A stretch of 64,000 nucleotides of DNA from an uncultured Paracoccaceae bacterium (GTDB lineage Bacteria; Pseudomonadota; Alphaproteobacteria; Rhodobacterales; Rhodobacteraceae): NCBI GenBank assembly GCA_947500775.1, contig CANMTD010000002.1, forward strand, positions 1 through 64,000, written 5' to 3'. Position numbers and translations under genes: made by a program. The notes under the pieces were generated by a model that was not told where the DNA came from, made no database searches, and was given only the letters and a program-made list of their open reading frames with translations. Positions within the stretch are counted from its first letter, which is position 1. Each line of letters starts with the position of its first letter. Below are positions 9,209 to 19,498 of this stretch, piece after piece.

Positions 9209-10336
9209 ATGTCGCTGAACCATGTGCGCCCGTGGCGCAATATCTATCGCAGAAAATCCCGTCAGATTTTTGTTGGCCCGGTTGCCGTCGGCGGGGATGC
9301 CCCGATTTCGGTGCAATCCATGACCAACACGCTGACGACCGATGTCAAAGCGACGATCGAACAGATACAGGCCTGCGCCGAGGTGGGCGCCGATATCGTT
9401 CGTGTCTCGGCACCTGATGAGGCCAGCGCCCGCGCGCTGAAAGAGATCGTGGCCGAAAGCCCGGTGCCGATCGTGGCCGATATCCACTTTCACTATAAAC
9501 GCGCGATCGAGGCCGCCGAAAGCGGGGCCGCCTGCCTGCGGATCAACCCCGGCAATATCGGTGACGAAACCCGCGTGCGCGAGGTGATCAAGGCCGCCCG
9601 CGATCACGGCTGTTCGATCCGCATCGGGGTGAACGCCGGGTCGCTGGAAAAGCACCTGCTGGATAAATACGGCGAACCATGCCCCGACGCGATGGTCGAA
9701 AGCGGGCTGGAGCATATCAAGATCCTGCAGGACAATGATTTTCACGAGTTCAAGATCAGCGTCAAAGCCAGCGATGTATTCATGGCCGCCGCCGCCTATC
9801 AGCAACTGGCCGAGGCGACGGATGCGCCGATCCATCTGGGCATCACCGAGGCGGGCGGTCTGATGTCGGGCACGATCAAATCCGCGATCGGTCTGGGCAA
9901 CCTGCTGTGGATGGGTATCGGCGATACCATCCGGGTGTCGCTGTCTGCCGATCCGGTCGAAGAGATCAAGGTCGGCTTTGACATCCTGAAATCGCTGGGC
10001 CTGCGCCACCGCGGCGTCAACATCATTTCCTGCCCGTCCTGCGCGCGTCAGGGGTTCGACGTGATCAAAACGGTTGAGGCGCTGGAAAAGCGGCTGGAAC
10101 ACATCAAAACGCCGATGAGCCTGAGCATCATCGGCTGCGTGGTCAACGGCCCGGGCGAGGCGCTGATGACCGATGTCGGGTTCACCGGCGGCGGGGCAGG
10201 GTCCGGCATGGTCTATCTGGCGGGCAAGCAAAGCCACAAGATGACCAACGACCAGATGGTCGATCACATCGTCGAACAGGTCGAAGCCCGCGCCGCGCTG
10301 ATCGAGGCCGAGGCCACCCCAAGCGCCGCGGAATAG
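9209..10336 (+). CDS. ispG: 4-hydroxy-3-methylbut-2-enyl diphosphate synthase (IspG)
   Basis: IspG (GcpE) is a 4Fe-4S enzyme that converts methylerythritol cyclodiphosphate to HMBPP in the MEP isoprenoid pathway. The 375-residue length fits the bacterial form. The N-terminal TIM-barrel motifs [15 protein letters not shown] and [13 protein letters not shown] are present. The cluster ligands are Cys275 and Cys278 (SCPSCARQ) and Cys310 (GCVVNGPGE). The ATG at 9209 follows AGGA. It is convergent with the DsbA-like gene, with only 15 nt between the stops. Confidence 0.97.
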   Translation: MSLNHVRPWRNIYRRKSRQIFVGPVAVGGDAPISVQSMTNTLTTDVKATIEQIQACAEVGADIVRVSAPDEASARALKEIVAESPVPIVADIHFHYKRAIEAAESGAACLRINPGNIGDETRVREVIKAARDHGCSIRIGVNAGSLEKHLLDKYGEPCPDAMVESGLEHIKILQDNDFHEFKISVKASDVFMAAAAYQQLAEATDAPIHLGITEAGGLMSGTIKSAIGLGNLLWMGIGDTIRVSLSADPVEEIKVGFDILKSLGLRHRGVNIISCPSCARQGFDVIKTVEALEKRLEHIKTPMSLSIIGCVVNGPGEALMTDVGFTGGGAGSGMVYLAGKQSHKMTNDQMVDHIVEQVEARAALIEAEATPSAAE

Positions 10337-10351
10337 TCGCGGCGATGCGCG

Positions 10352-11101
10352 CTATTCGGTGCGCACCTCTTTGACCACGCCGCGCATATCCTCCAGCGGC
10401 AGGTAACCGCGCAGAATCTGGTTCTGCACCACGAATGTGGGGGTGCCGCTGATCTGCATACGCTGTCCCAGCGCATGGTTTTCGCGGATGACGGCGGTCA
10501 CCTTTTCGCTGTTCATGCGGGTCATGATGTCTTTTGCATCCAGACCCAGCCGGCCAGCCAGTTTTTCAAGGTTCTTCAGGTTCACATTGCCCCGGAAACT
10601 GATCAACTCGTCATGGGCTTTTTTATAAGCCTCGGGCCCGGCGGCCTGAAGCGTGGCAATGGCAAAGCGCGAAGACAGGACCGAATCCTCGCCAAGGATC
10701 GGGAATTCCTTGACGATGAACCGGATGTTGCCATCGCTTTTGACCAGCTCGGCGACCTCGCTATGGGCGCGGCGGCAATAGGCGCAGCGGTAATCGGTGA
10801 ACTCCACCAGCGTGATATCGCCGTCGGGGTTGCCGCCGACCCAGGATTGCGCATCGTTGAACAGCGCATCCGCGTTGACCTGCAACAAGGTTGCGTCGGC
10901 GGCGGTCTGTTCGTTGGCCTGACGTTCTTCCAGAACGCCGATCGCCTCCATCAGCACCTCGGGGTTGTCCAGCAGATAGGCGCGGATTTCGGCGCGAAAG
11001 GCGTCGCGTTCGTCTTCGCTCAACATGTTGATGTCAAAGGCGCTTGCGCTGGTGGCAAGGGTGACGGCCACGCAGGCGGCGGGAAAGAGTCTTGTGATCA
11101 T
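10352..11101 (-). CDS. DsbA-family periplasmic thiol oxidoreductase
   Basis: The protein has 249 residues. A signal peptide (MITRLFPAACVAVTLATSASA) is followed by an N-terminal helical region containing DNPEVLMEAIGVLEERQ, typical of Com1-like DsbA proteins. The thioredoxin/DsbA domain has active site C106-A-Y-C109. The cis-Pro loop is SGTPTFVV, as expected. It probably forms or rearranges disulfides in exported proteins. The ATG overlaps the TGA of the upstream M48 protease gene (TGATG), indicating translational coupling. A joint role in envelope protein folding and quality control is an inference from the pairing. Confidence 0.88.
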   Translation of the reverse strand: MITRLFPAACVAVTLATSASAFDINMLSEDERDAFRAEIRAYLLDNPEVLMEAIGVLEERQANEQTAADATLLQVNADALFNDAQSWVGGNPDGDITLVEFTDYRCAYCRRAHSEVAELVKSDGNIRFIVKEFPILGEDSVLSSRFAIATLQAAGPEAYKKAHDELISFRGNVNLKNLEKLAGRLGLDAKDIMTRMNSEKVTAVIRENHALGQRMQISGTPTFVVQNQILRGYLPLEDMRGVVKEVRTE

Positions 11102-12459
11102 CAACGTTTACTCCGTTTTGCTGCGGCTTGCGCCGCTCTGAGTATGTCCTGGGCACGCTGCCAGCCGGACGACCCGCGTGGCAGCAAATCTGACGCCCGT
11201 TTGGCATGTACCTGCGCATCCCGCAGGCGCCCCGTCAAGGCATAGCGCTCGGCTGTGGATAGCGATGCCATGCCGTTATTGCCAGCGCGCGCATATGCCA
11301 CGCCCAGATCGCGCAGCATGCGCGGGGCAAAGGGATCGCGCGCCCGCGCCTGTTCCAGCACGCTCAGCGCTTTGCGGTTGCTGTCGCGGGTGTTCACCGC
11401 CAACAGGGCGCGGCCATAGCCCGCCAGGATTTGCGGTTCTTTCGGCGACAGGTTCACCGCCCGGGCATAGGACGCGACAGCGGCCGGAAACTGGCGGGAT
11501 TCCAGCAATATCTGCCCCTTCAATTCATGCACGAAGGGGTCGTTGCCGCGTTTGGCCACCAGCGCGTTGATCTCTTTCAGCGCCTTCGCGGGGTCGGGGC
11601 GTTTGTGATAGGCCACGGCGCGGCGCATCAGCGCCACATCGGATTTGTCGGATTTCTTGACCTTGCGCAGGGTGTAGGACGGGTTCTGCAGAAAAGCCCC
11701 CAGCTTGCCCCGCGCACGGGCGAACCAATAGTCGGCCTTGGCGTTGGGGGCGCCCGCATCGGTAAAGGCTGCGGCATAGCCTTTGACCCGGCGCAGCCGT
11801 TCCGACGACAGCGGGTGGGTGCGGACGTAGGGGTCCTGCCGGCCGGGGGTCAGCGCCTCTTGACCGCGAAAGATTTCCAGAACGTCGGCCATGGCCTGCG
11901 GCGAAATGCCAGCCCGCGCCATATAGCGCGCACCCGCCTGATCGGCCGAGGATTCCTCGCCCCTTGTGTGCACGAACAGCAGCCGTTGTGCCGATGACGA
12001 TGACCCAAGGGCCACACCTGCCGCGGCCTTCGGATTGCCGGTCGCCGCCACCGCCGCCGCCAGAACCAGACCCAGCTTTGCCGCCGATCCCGCGCCGCGG
12101 ATGTTGCTGAGCCGCCGGGTGATATGACCGTTGGCGATATGCGCCATTTCATGCGCCATCACGGCCTGCAGTTCCTCGGCCCGATCCAGTTTCAGGATCA
12201 GGCCGGAATGGATGAAGATCGTCCGGCTGTCGGCGACAAAGGCGTTCAGATTGCTGTCCCGCAGCACCAGAATCCGCAGGTTGGCGGCATTCAGCCCCGC
12301 CGCGCTGGCCAGGGGCCGCGCCAGTTCGCGCAGGGCGTATTCGATTTCGGCATCGCGGATGATGGTTTGCGCCCGTGCGGGCAACGCCAGAACGGCCATC
12401 AGGATCACCATCACCGCAGCCGTCAGCCGCACCCCGATCAGGGGCCGGGCGGCTGCCAT
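11101..12459 (-). CDS. M48-family metalloprotease with TPR region (BepA/YfgC-like)
   Basis: This is a periplasmic zinc protease of about 452 residues. The chosen ATG 12459 gives a normal signal peptide (VMVILMAVLALPARAQ); ATG 12495 would add 12 residues and neither has a good SD. The zinc site is HEMAH with a downstream EESSADQAG glutamate/aspartate motif. Gly/Ala-rich hydrophobic helices follow (LGLVLAAAVAATGNPKAAAG). The C-terminal half contains TPR-like helices (AVASYARAVNLSPKEPQILAGYGRALL). Relatives such as BepA degrade or assemble outer-membrane proteins. It is coupled to the DsbA-like gene and divergent from the aminotransferase at 12518. Confidence 0.88.
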   Translation of the reverse strand: MAAARPLIGVRLTAAVMVILMAVLALPARAQTIIRDAEIEYALRELARPLASAAGLNAANLRILVLRDSNLNAFVADSRTIFIHSGLILKLDRAEELQAVMAHEMAHIANGHITRRLSNIRGAGSAAKLGLVLAAAVAATGNPKAAAGVALGSSSSAQRLLFVHTRGEESSADQAGARYMARAGISPQAMADVLEIFRGQEALTPGRQDPYVRTHPLSSERLRRVKGYAAAFTDAGAPNAKADYWFARARGKLGAFLQNPSYTLRKVKKSDKSDVALMRRAVAYHKRPDPAKALKEINALVAKRGNDPFVHELKGQILLESRQFPAAVASYARAVNLSPKEPQILAGYGRALLAVNTRDSNRKALSVLEQARARDPFAPRMLRDLGVAYARAGNNGMASLSTAERYALTGRLRDAQVHAKRASDLLPRGSSGWQRAQDILRAAQAAAKRSKR

Positions 12460-12517
12460 TGACTGTTGGCCTGCGCGCTGGAACAAGACGTTCATTGGAA
12501 CATCTAAGGAGGGATCG

Positions 12518-13666
12518 GTGCGAAGTTCAAGGCGAAGCGAGGTTGATCCTTTTATTGTGATGGACGTGATGGAGGCCGCGCGCCGCGCCGAAGAGGCCGG
12601 GCGCCACATCATCCATATGGAGGTGGGTCAGCCCGGCACCCCGGCCCCCGCAGGGGCCCGCGCCGCATTGGCGCAGGAAATGACCCGCAACGCGCTGGGC
12701 TATACCGTATCGCTGGGGCTGCCCGCGCTGCGCGAACGCATCGCAAGGCTTTATAAGGATTGGTATAATGTCGATCTTGATCCCGAACGGGTGATCGTGA
12801 CCGCCGGGTCATCGGGCGCGTTTCTGCTGGCGTTCACGGCGCTGTTCGACACCGGCGACCGGGTCGGCATCGGCGCGCCGGGCTATCCGTCCTACCGGCA
12901 AATCCTCAAGGCGCTGGATATGACACCGGTCATGATCGAATGCGCGCTGGACAACCGGCTTCAGCCGGTTCCCGCCGATTTGCCCGGTGATCTGGCCGGT
13001 CTGATGGTGGCCTCGCCTGCGAATCCGTCGGGCACGATGCTGGACCGGGACGCGATGACCGCGCTGATCAGGGCCTGTGCCGCGCAGGATACGGCGTTCA
13101 TTTCGGACGAGATTTACCACGGCATCGAATATGACAAGAAAGCCGTCACCGCGCTGGAAATCAGCGACGACGTCTATGTCATCAACTCGTTTTCCAAGTA
13201 TTTCTCGATGACCGGCTGGCGCATCGGCTGGATGGTGGTGCCCCAGGATCATGTGCGCAAAATCGAACGGCTGGCCCAGAACATGTTCATCTGCGCCTCG
13301 CATGCGGCACAGGTCACGGCGCTGGCGGCGCTGGATTGCACGCCCGAGCTGGAACAGAACATGACCGTCTATCGCGCCAACCGGGCGCTGATGATGGACG
13401 GGCTGGTCGATGCGGGGTTCACCAGGATCGCGCCGCCTGACGGGGCGTTTTACGTCTATGCCGATGTGTCGGACCTGACCGATGACAGCCGGGCCTTTGC
13501 CGCCGAGATACTGGAACAGGCCGGTGTCGCCGTGACCCCGGGGCTGGATTTCGATCCGGCACGCGGGGCGGGCACGTTGCGGTTTTCCTATGCACGCGCG
13601 ACGGATGACATCCGCGAAGGGTTGTCGCGGCTGAAAACCTTCATGGCAAATCGACAAAGCCGGTGA
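12518..13666 (+). CDS. Class I/II pyridoxal-phosphate aminotransferase
   Basis: The protein has 382 residues from GTG 12518, placed by the strong SD AAGGAGGG at 12507-12513. Fold-type I aminotransferase motifs are present: MEVGQPGTPAP near the N-terminus, YTVSLGLPALRERIA, the ASPANPSGT substrate loop, FISDEIYHGIEY with the PLP-binding Asp and Tyr, and SFSKYFSMTGWRIGW with the Schiff-base Lys. The subfamily resembles the AspC/MalY-like aspartate or aromatic aminotransferases, but the exact substrate cannot be read. The N-terminus has no transporter or HTH fusion. It is divergent from the M48 gene and 39 nt upstream of the amidase gene. Confidence 0.9.
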   Translation: MRSSRRSEVDPFIVMDVMEAARRAEEAGRHIIHMEVGQPGTPAPAGARAALAQEMTRNALGYTVSLGLPALRERIARLYKDWYNVDLDPERVIVTAGSSGAFLLAFTALFDTGDRVGIGAPGYPSYRQILKALDMTPVMIECALDNRLQPVPADLPGDLAGLMVASPANPSGTMLDRDAMTALIRACAAQDTAFISDEIYHGIEYDKKAVTALEISDDVYVINSFSKYFSMTGWRIGWMVVPQDHVRKIERLAQNMFICASHAAQVTALAALDCTPELEQNMTVYRANRALMMDGLVDAGFTRIAPPDGAFYVYADVSDLTDDSRAFAAEILEQAGVAVTPGLDFDPARGAGTLRFSYARATDDIREGLSRLKTFMANRQSR

Positions 13667-13705
13667 TCGCGGGGTAGGCTGTGGCAAAAAAAGGCGGGCA
13701 GGCGT

Positions 13706-14926
13706 ATGATCAGGATTTTGAAAACCATCGCTTTGATGTTGTTGCTGGGCATTTGCCCCGCGCAGGCCGAGGAACTGACCGCGCTGGCCCGCGTCGATGC
13801 GGGCCAATCGCAGATCACCGAGGATCGCCACGGCGTCGAACTGCGCCTGACGCTCAGCCAGCCGGTGCCCTACAGCCTGCATATGCTGGCCGACCCGACC
13901 CGTCTGGTCGTGGATTTCCGCGAAGTGTCCTGGGGCGGGGTGACCGTCGCCGATCTGGTGCAGACCGCGCGGGTGACAACCGCCGCCGCCGGTCCGGTTC
14001 GCCCGGGATTGTCGCGTCTGGTGCTGGGGCTGGATGCCCCTTACGTGCTGCGCACCGGCGAGTTGCGCACGGATACGGCGCAGGGCCAGTCGGTGCTGAC
14101 CGTGCGGCTTGATCCGGCCAGCGCCGCGGACCTGGCCGCACAGGCCACAAGGCCCGAGGCGCTGATGGGCGGGCAGGTGCCATCCGAACCACAGGCCGCC
14201 GCGCAACGGCGTCAGGACGGATCGCGCCCCCTGCGGGTGGTGCTGGACCCCGGCCATGGCGGCGTCGATCCGGGCGCCGAACGCGACGGCGTGAACGAGG
14301 CCGACCTGATGCTGATCTTCGCCCGCGAAGCCAAAGAGGTTCTGCTGCGCGACGGGTTCGAGGTGGTTCTGACCCGCAACGACGACAGTTTCGTGCCGCT
14401 GGAAACCCGCATTTCCATCGCCCGCGCGGCCAAGGCGGATGTGTTCTTGTCGCTGCATGCCGATGCGCTGAGCGAAGGGCAGGCCTCGGGCGCGACGATC
14501 TATACATTGTCGGATACGGCGTCGGACAAGGCCTCGGCGCAACTGGCCGAACGGCACGACCGGGCCGATCTGCTGGCGGGTGTCGATCTAAGCGAGCAGG
14601 ACGATGTGATCGCCGGGGTTCTGATGGGGCTGGCGCGGGTGGAAACCACCCCGCGCGCCGGTCATCTGGCCGACGCTCTGGTGCTGGGTCTGCGCGATTC
14701 GATTGGCCGGATGCACAAACGCCCGCGCCTGTCGGCGGGGTTTTCGGTGCTGAAGGCGCCCGATATCCCCTCGGCCCTGATCGAACTTGGGTTCCTGTCC
14801 AGCCCGCAGGATCTGGACAATCTGCGCGATCCCGACTGGCGGAACAGGGCCGCCATGGGCATCAGCGCCGCCCTGCAAAGCTGGGCGCTGTCAGATGCGG
14901 CCGAGGCGCGGCTGCTTAGGCAATAG
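13706..14926 (+). CDS. Periplasmic N-acetylmuramoyl-L-alanine amidase (AmiC type)
   Basis: This 406-residue peptidoglycan hydrolase cleaves the bond between MurNAc and the stem peptide during cell separation. A signal peptide (LKTIALMLLLGICPAQA) precedes an AMIN domain (about residues 30-125). The Amidase_3 catalytic domain (about 175-395) carries the zinc ligands in LDPGHGGVDPGA (His), NEADL (Glu) and SLHADA (His), and the catalytic Glu in IELGFLSS. Its tail overlaps the convergent methyltransferase gene by 11 nt. The PBP1A gene lies just beyond, so the region is dedicated to the cell wall. Confidence 0.93.
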   Translation: MIRILKTIALMLLLGICPAQAEELTALARVDAGQSQITEDRHGVELRLTLSQPVPYSLHMLADPTRLVVDFREVSWGGVTVADLVQTARVTTAAAGPVRPGLSRLVLGLDAPYVLRTGELRTDTAQGQSVLTVRLDPASAADLAAQATRPEALMGGQVPSEPQAAAQRRQDGSRPLRVVLDPGHGGVDPGAERDGVNEADLMLIFAREAKEVLLRDGFEVVLTRNDDSFVPLETRISIARAAKADVFLSLHADALSEGQASGATIYTLSDTASDKASAQLAERHDRADLLAGVDLSEQDDVIAGVLMGLARVETTPRAGHLADALVLGLRDSIGRMHKRPRLSAGFSVLKAPDIPSALIELGFLSSPQDLDNLRDPDWRNRAAMGISAALQSWALSDAAEARLLRQ

Positions 14927-15521
14927 GCGGGGCATAGCGGGTCAGCCAGATGGTGTGCCCGCCACAGGTTTTATCCTCGCGCACGAAATCGATGACCTCG
15001 AACCCGTTTTCGGCCAACAGGCTGCGATATTCCGCAGGTTCCAGACTGGCGTGATAGACCGGTTTGCCTTCGACCTGCCCAACCGGTTCGCTGGCGCGGT
15101 GGCCCGAAGTGAACATCAGCACCGTGCCCGGATGGCAATGGGCGGCAAAGATGGGGAACATGGCGCGCTGATCATTCGGCGACAGGTGGAAAAAACTATC
15201 CCACGCCAGAATCGCATCGAAACTTTGGTTCAGCCGCAGCCCGCGCATATCGGCCAGATGCACCTCTGCCCCGGGCAGGGCCTGCGCAAACAGGCGGATC
15301 ATATTGGCCGAGGCATCGACCCCCGTCACCTGCGCCCGCCGGTCGTTCAGATATTGGGCGATGGGTTTGCCCGGACCACAGCCCAGATCCAGCACCCGGC
15401 GCCCGACCGCATGGGCCAGCATCCGGTCCAGCCAGCGGCGTTCAAACAGGGTTTTATCGCGATTCCGGGCGAAATCGGCGGCGACGGTGTCATAGGTGGC
15501 GATGATATCTTCGGGGCGCAT
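14916..15521 (-). CDS. Class I SAM-dependent methyltransferase
   Basis: The protein has about 201 residues. The Rossmann methyltransferase motif I is VLDLGCGPGKP, followed by VTGVDAS (motif II acidic residue), a short helix, and FDAILAWDSFFHLS (motif IV region). No motif identifies the acceptor substrate; the closest general type is the small-molecule Methyltransf_11/25 class. I prefer ATG 15521; a TTG at 15557 has GGAGG directly in front of it but too little spacing. The 3' end overlaps the convergent amidase gene. Confidence 0.8.
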   Translation of the reverse strand: MRPEDIIATYDTVAADFARNRDKTLFERRWLDRMLAHAVGRRVLDLGCGPGKPIAQYLNDRRAQVTGVDASANMIRLFAQALPGAEVHLADMRGLRLNQSFDAILAWDSFFHLSPNDQRAMFPIFAAHCHPGTVLMFTSGHRASEPVGQVEGKPVYHASLEPAEYRSLLAENGFEVIDFVREDKTCGGHTIWLTRYAPPIA

Positions 15522-15675
15522 GGCCAGAGCGCTATGCCCCCGCGCGGGTTTGCGCAAGCCTCCGCTACGTCACATTCGCGCCAGCGGCGCAAATTGGCCG
15601 ATCCGCCTGCCGCTTATTTTTGACGCTGGGCGACAGCGTCCCTATATAGGCAGGGTATGCAATCCGGGGGCGCAT

Positions 15676-18231
15676 GTGCTCAGGCTCATTTTTTCTTTCT
15701 TTGGCGCGATCTTCAGCTTTCTGACGATCGGTGCGGCCTTGGCCGCGCTGATGATCGGCGCGATCTTTTGGATGTATTCCCGTGATCTGCCCGATCACGA
15801 GGAACTGGCGAACTATGCCCCGAAAACCATCAGCCAGATTTATTCGGGCGAGGGGCGTCTGATCGACGAATTCGCCACCGAACGGCGGCTGTTCGCCCCG
15901 GCGGATGAGATCCCCGATCTGGTGAAACAGGCCTTCATCTCGGCCGAGGACAAGAATTTCTACAGCCACAGCGGGTTTGACGCCCGCGGGATGGTCGCTG
16001 CCCTGATCGACGCGGTGCGCAGCCGCGGCAAGAATGTGCGCGGCGCGTCGACCATCACCCAGCAGGTGATGAAGAACTTCCTGCTGGATGGGGGGCGTAA
16101 CGCCGAACGCAAGGTCAAGGAACTGATCCTGGCCACACGGATCGAAGAGACGCTGTCCAAGGATGAAATCCTTGAGCTTTATATGAACGAGATTTTTCTG
16201 GGCCAGAACTCTTACGGCGTGGCCGCCGCCGCCCAGACCTATTTCAACAAGACGCTGGCGGAACTGAACCCGGCCGAAGCCGCCTATCTGGCGGCCCTGC
16301 CGAAAGCGCCGTCAAACTATCACCCGGTCCGCGAAAAAGAACGCGCCACCCAGCGCCGGGACTTCGTCCTGCGCGAGATGCGTGAAAACGGATACATCAG
16401 CGAAGACAGCTATAAAGCTGCCCGCGCCGAACCGCTGAAGACCGTGCAGAACGGCGATTTCACCCCGTTCCGCGACAGCCTGCCGCCGCGCGACTATTTC
16501 ACCGATGAGATTCGCCGCCAGCTTAGCGATGATTTCGGCGAGGGCGAATTTTTCGGCGGCGGTCTGGCCGTCCGTGCCACCATCGACCCCGAGTTGCAGA
16601 CCGAGGCCGCCGCCGCCCTGCGCGCCGGGCTGGAAAAATACGACCGTGCACAGGGCGTCTGGACCGGGACGGGCAAGACCATCGCCGCCGATCTGCTGGG
16701 CAAGGAAGACGACTGGCGCGCCGCGCTGGCCGCTGTGGATGTGCCGCGCGACATTGCGGGCTGGTATCCGGCGGTGGTTCTGGAACTGGGCGACACCCAC
16801 GCCCGGATCGGGATCGAAGGCGTGCAGGACGATGAGGATGGTCACTGGATCGTTCCCAAGGATGTGACATGGGCCCGCAAACGGCTGGCCGACGGCAAGC
16901 TGGGCCCAAAGGCGCGCAGGGCCTCGGACCTGCTGGAGCTTGGCGATGTGGTGCATGTGCGCCAGATGACCCGCGACGACGACGGGTCGTTCATCCGCTG
17001 GACCCTGCGGCAGACGCCCGAGGTGCAGGGCGGATTCGTCGCGATGGACGTCAACACCGGCCGGGTTCTGGCCATGCAGGGCGGGTTTTCCTATCAGGAT
17101 TCGGTGTTCAACCGCGCCACACAAGCCACGCGGCAGCCCGGCTCCAGCTTCAAACCCTTTGTCTATGCGGCGGCATTGGACAGCGGGTTCACCCCGGCCA
17201 CGATCATCATCGACGCGCCGATCGAAGTTGAAACCGGCGCCGGTATCTGGCGGCCAAAGAACTCCAGCAACAAATTCTACGGGCCGACCCCGCTGCGGAC
17301 CGGGATCGAACGGTCGCGCAACCTGATGACCGTGCGTCTGGCGCAAGAGGTCGGGATGGACACGGTCGCGGGCTATGCCGAACGCTTTGGCGTCTATGAC
17401 CGGATGGGGCGGTTCCTGGCAAATTCGCTGGGGTCCGAGGAAACCACGCTGTACCGCATGGTCGCGGCCTATGCGATGTTTGCCAACGGTGGCGAACGGG
17501 TCGAACCGACGCTGGTCGACCGGGTGCAGGACCGGTGGGGGGCGACCGTGTATCGCCACGATCAGCGGCAATGCCCCGACTGCCAGCTTGCCTCGCTTGA
17601 ACCGGGGCAGGCGCCCACGATCGTCAGCGACCGCGACCGGGTGATGAATGCGATCACCGCCTATCAGCTGACCTCGATGATGCGCGGGGTTGTCGAACGG
17701 GGCACGGCGGCGGGACGGGTCAACCTGGGCGTTCCGACAGCCGGTAAAACCGGCACGACCAACGATGCCAAGGATGTCTGGTTCGTCGGCTTTACCTCGA
17801 ACATCGTGGCAGGCTGTTACATGGGGTTTGACCGCCCGCGCACCCTGGGGCGCGGCGCATATGGCGCGGGCATGTGCGGCCCGGTGTTCAACCAGTTCAT
17901 GAAGGTCGCGACCGCCAAATACGGCGGCGGCGAATTCGCCATCCCCGAAGGCGGGCATTTCATCAAGATCGACCGTTTCTCGGGCGCGCGCCTGTCAAAT
18001 GATGCGACCGGGGACCACGTGGTGGCCGAATATTTCCGCGACGGCGAAGAGCCGATCTTTGGCCTTGGCGCGCTGATCGACGGCGGCTTTGCCATGGGCG
18101 CCAACCTGCCGCTGTTTGAGCGCGACGAACTGTCGGGCGGCGGTCAGCAGGTCACGACCTCGACCGGGAAAAAGGCGACCGTTGGGCCCAAGGCCAGTTT
18201 CGGGTCGCTGTCGTCGGGCGGGCTGTACTAG
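15676..18231 (+). CDS. mrcA: Penicillin-binding protein 1A
   Basis: This bifunctional class A PBP has 851 residues from GTG 15676 (GGGGG upstream); it polymerises and cross-links peptidoglycan at the inner membrane. A cytoplasmic stub and one membrane helix ([17 protein letters not shown]) lead into the GT51 glycosyltransferase domain with the catalytic Glu in AEDKNFYSH and later ITQQVMKN and [12 protein letters not shown]. An OB-like insert of about 100 residues follows. The transpeptidase motifs are S490-S-F-K493, SRN in the IERSRNLM segment, and K691-T-G. A Gly/Ser-rich C-terminal tail is present. Gene symbol follows E. coli usage. Confidence 0.95.
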   Translation: MLRLIFSFFGAIFSFLTIGAALAALMIGAIFWMYSRDLPDHEELANYAPKTISQIYSGEGRLIDEFATERRLFAPADEIPDLVKQAFISAEDKNFYSHSGFDARGMVAALIDAVRSRGKNVRGASTITQQVMKNFLLDGGRNAERKVKELILATRIEETLSKDEILELYMNEIFLGQNSYGVAAAAQTYFNKTLAELNPAEAAYLAALPKAPSNYHPVREKERATQRRDFVLREMRENGYISEDSYKAARAEPLKTVQNGDFTPFRDSLPPRDYFTDEIRRQLSDDFGEGEFFGGGLAVRATIDPELQTEAAAALRAGLEKYDRAQGVWTGTGKTIAADLLGKEDDWRAALAAVDVPRDIAGWYPAVVLELGDTHARIGIEGVQDDEDGHWIVPKDVTWARKRLADGKLGPKARRASDLLELGDVVHVRQMTRDDDGSFIRWTLRQTPEVQGGFVAMDVNTGRVLAMQGGFSYQDSVFNRATQATRQPGSSFKPFVYAAALDSGFTPATIIIDAPIEVETGAGIWRPKNSSNKFYGPTPLRTGIERSRNLMTVRLAQEVGMDTVAGYAERFGVYDRMGRFLANSLGSEETTLYRMVAAYAMFANGGERVEPTLVDRVQDRWGATVYRHDQRQCPDCQLASLEPGQAPTIVSDRDRVMNAITAYQLTSMMRGVVERGTAAGRVNLGVPTAGKTGTTNDAKDVWFVGFTSNIVAGCYMGFDRPRTLGRGAYGAGMCGPVFNQFMKVATAKYGGGEFAIPEGGHFIKIDRFSGARLSNDATGDHVVAEYFRDGEEPIFGLGALIDGGFAMGANLPLFERDELSGGGQQVTTSTGKKATVGPKASFGSLSSGGLY

Positions 18232-18298
18232 GCTTGCCCGTCAGGACGCGACCCGTTATCACCTCCATCTGAACATCCCGAACCCAAAGGTCTGCCCC

Positions 18299-19426
18299 AT
18301 GCGTGCTGAGACGCAAAATACTGTTGAGGATATCCGCAAGTCCCTGACCTTGCTGGCACAACGCATGGATTGGGAGACCGCCGAGCACCGGCTGGAAGAG
18401 TTCAACGCCATGTCCGAAGACCCCGATCTTTGGAACGATCCGGCCAAGGCCCAGAAACTGATGCGCGAGCGTCAGTCGCTGGTGGATGCGATCGACACCT
18501 ACAAGGGGATCCGCCAGGATCTGGACGACAATGTCGAACTGATCGAACTGGGCGAGATGGAAGAGGACGACAGCGTCGTTGCCGAGGCCGAGGAGGCGCT
18601 GAAGGCGCTGAAAGACCGCGCCGCCCAGAAAGAGCTGGAGGCCTTGCTGAACGGCGAGGCGGACGCCAATGACACCTTCCTTGAGATCAACTCGGGCGCG
18701 GGGGGCACTGAAAGCTGCGACTGGGCCTCGATGCTGGCGCGCATGTATGTGCGCTGGGCCGAAAAGAAGGGTTATAAGGTCGAACTGCAATCCGAAAGCG
18801 CGGGCGAAGAGGCGGGCATCAAATCCGCCTCGTATAAGATTTCCGGGCATAACGCCTATGGCTGGCTGAAATCCGAAAGCGGCGTGCACCGGCTGGTGCG
18901 GATATCGCCCTATGACAGTGCGGCGCGGCGGCATACTTCGTTCAGTTCGGTCTGGGTCTACCCGGTGGTCGACGACAATATCGAGATCGAGGTGAACCCG
19001 GCCGATATCCGGGTCGATACCTATCGGTCCTCGGGTGCGGGCGGTCAGCACGTGAACACCACGGATTCGGCGGTGCGGATCACCCACGCCCCCACCGGCA
19101 TCGTGGTGACCAGTTCGGAAAAATCCCAGCACCAGAACCGCGACATCGCGATGAAGGCCCTGAAATCAAGGCTGTACCAGATGGAGCTGGAAAAGCGCAC
19201 CGCCAGCATCCAGGAGGCGCATGAGGCCAAGGGCGATGCCGGCTGGGGCAACCAGATCCGGTCTTATGTCCTGCAGCCCTATCAGATGGTCAAAGACCTG
19301 CGTACCAATGTCGAAACATCGGACACCCAGGGCGTTCTGGATGGCGATCTGGACAAGTTCATGGCGGCCACCCTGGCGCTGGACATGACCGGAAAATCCC
19401 GTGGCGAAGCGCAGTCCGACGGTTAG
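18299..19426 (+). CDS. prfB: Peptide chain release factor 2
   Basis: RF2 recognises UGA and UAA and triggers peptide release. The protein is 375 residues from ATG 18299. The catalytic GGQ is at 248-250 ([10 protein letters not shown]). The stop-codon recognition tripeptide position reads SPY in [15 protein letters not shown], where enterobacterial RF2 has SPF. The frame is uninterrupted: the autoregulatory +1 frameshift at an early UGA known from E. coli prfB is absent. Upstream is PBP1A in the same direction (67 nt gap). Confidence 0.97.
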   Translation: MRAETQNTVEDIRKSLTLLAQRMDWETAEHRLEEFNAMSEDPDLWNDPAKAQKLMRERQSLVDAIDTYKGIRQDLDDNVELIELGEMEEDDSVVAEAEEALKALKDRAAQKELEALLNGEADANDTFLEINSGAGGTESCDWASMLARMYVRWAEKKGYKVELQSESAGEEAGIKSASYKISGHNAYGWLKSESGVHRLVRISPYDSAARRHTSFSSVWVYPVVDDNIEIEVNPADIRVDTYRSSGAGGQHVNTTDSAVRITHAPTGIVVTSSEKSQHQNRDIAMKALKSRLYQMELEKRTASIQEAHEAKGDAGWGNQIRSYVLQPYQMVKDLRTNVETSDTQGVLDGDLDKFMAATLALDMTGKSRGEAQSDG

Positions 19427-19498
19427 TTTTCGCTGACACGACCGGATTTCGGTGTAAGCTTTCCCCAGACGTGCTCAGACACGTAAAGGGAGGACTAC

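Noticed and set aside
18299-18400. Programmed frameshift in prfB
   Set aside because: The frame is continuous from the ATG, with no in-frame early TGA and no CTTTGA slippery site.
19469-19484. ACGTG-N6-CACGT inverted repeat before the DUF2189 gene
   Set aside because: Five-base arms next to the SD in a GC-rich genome are easily found by chance; not listed as a regulatory site.
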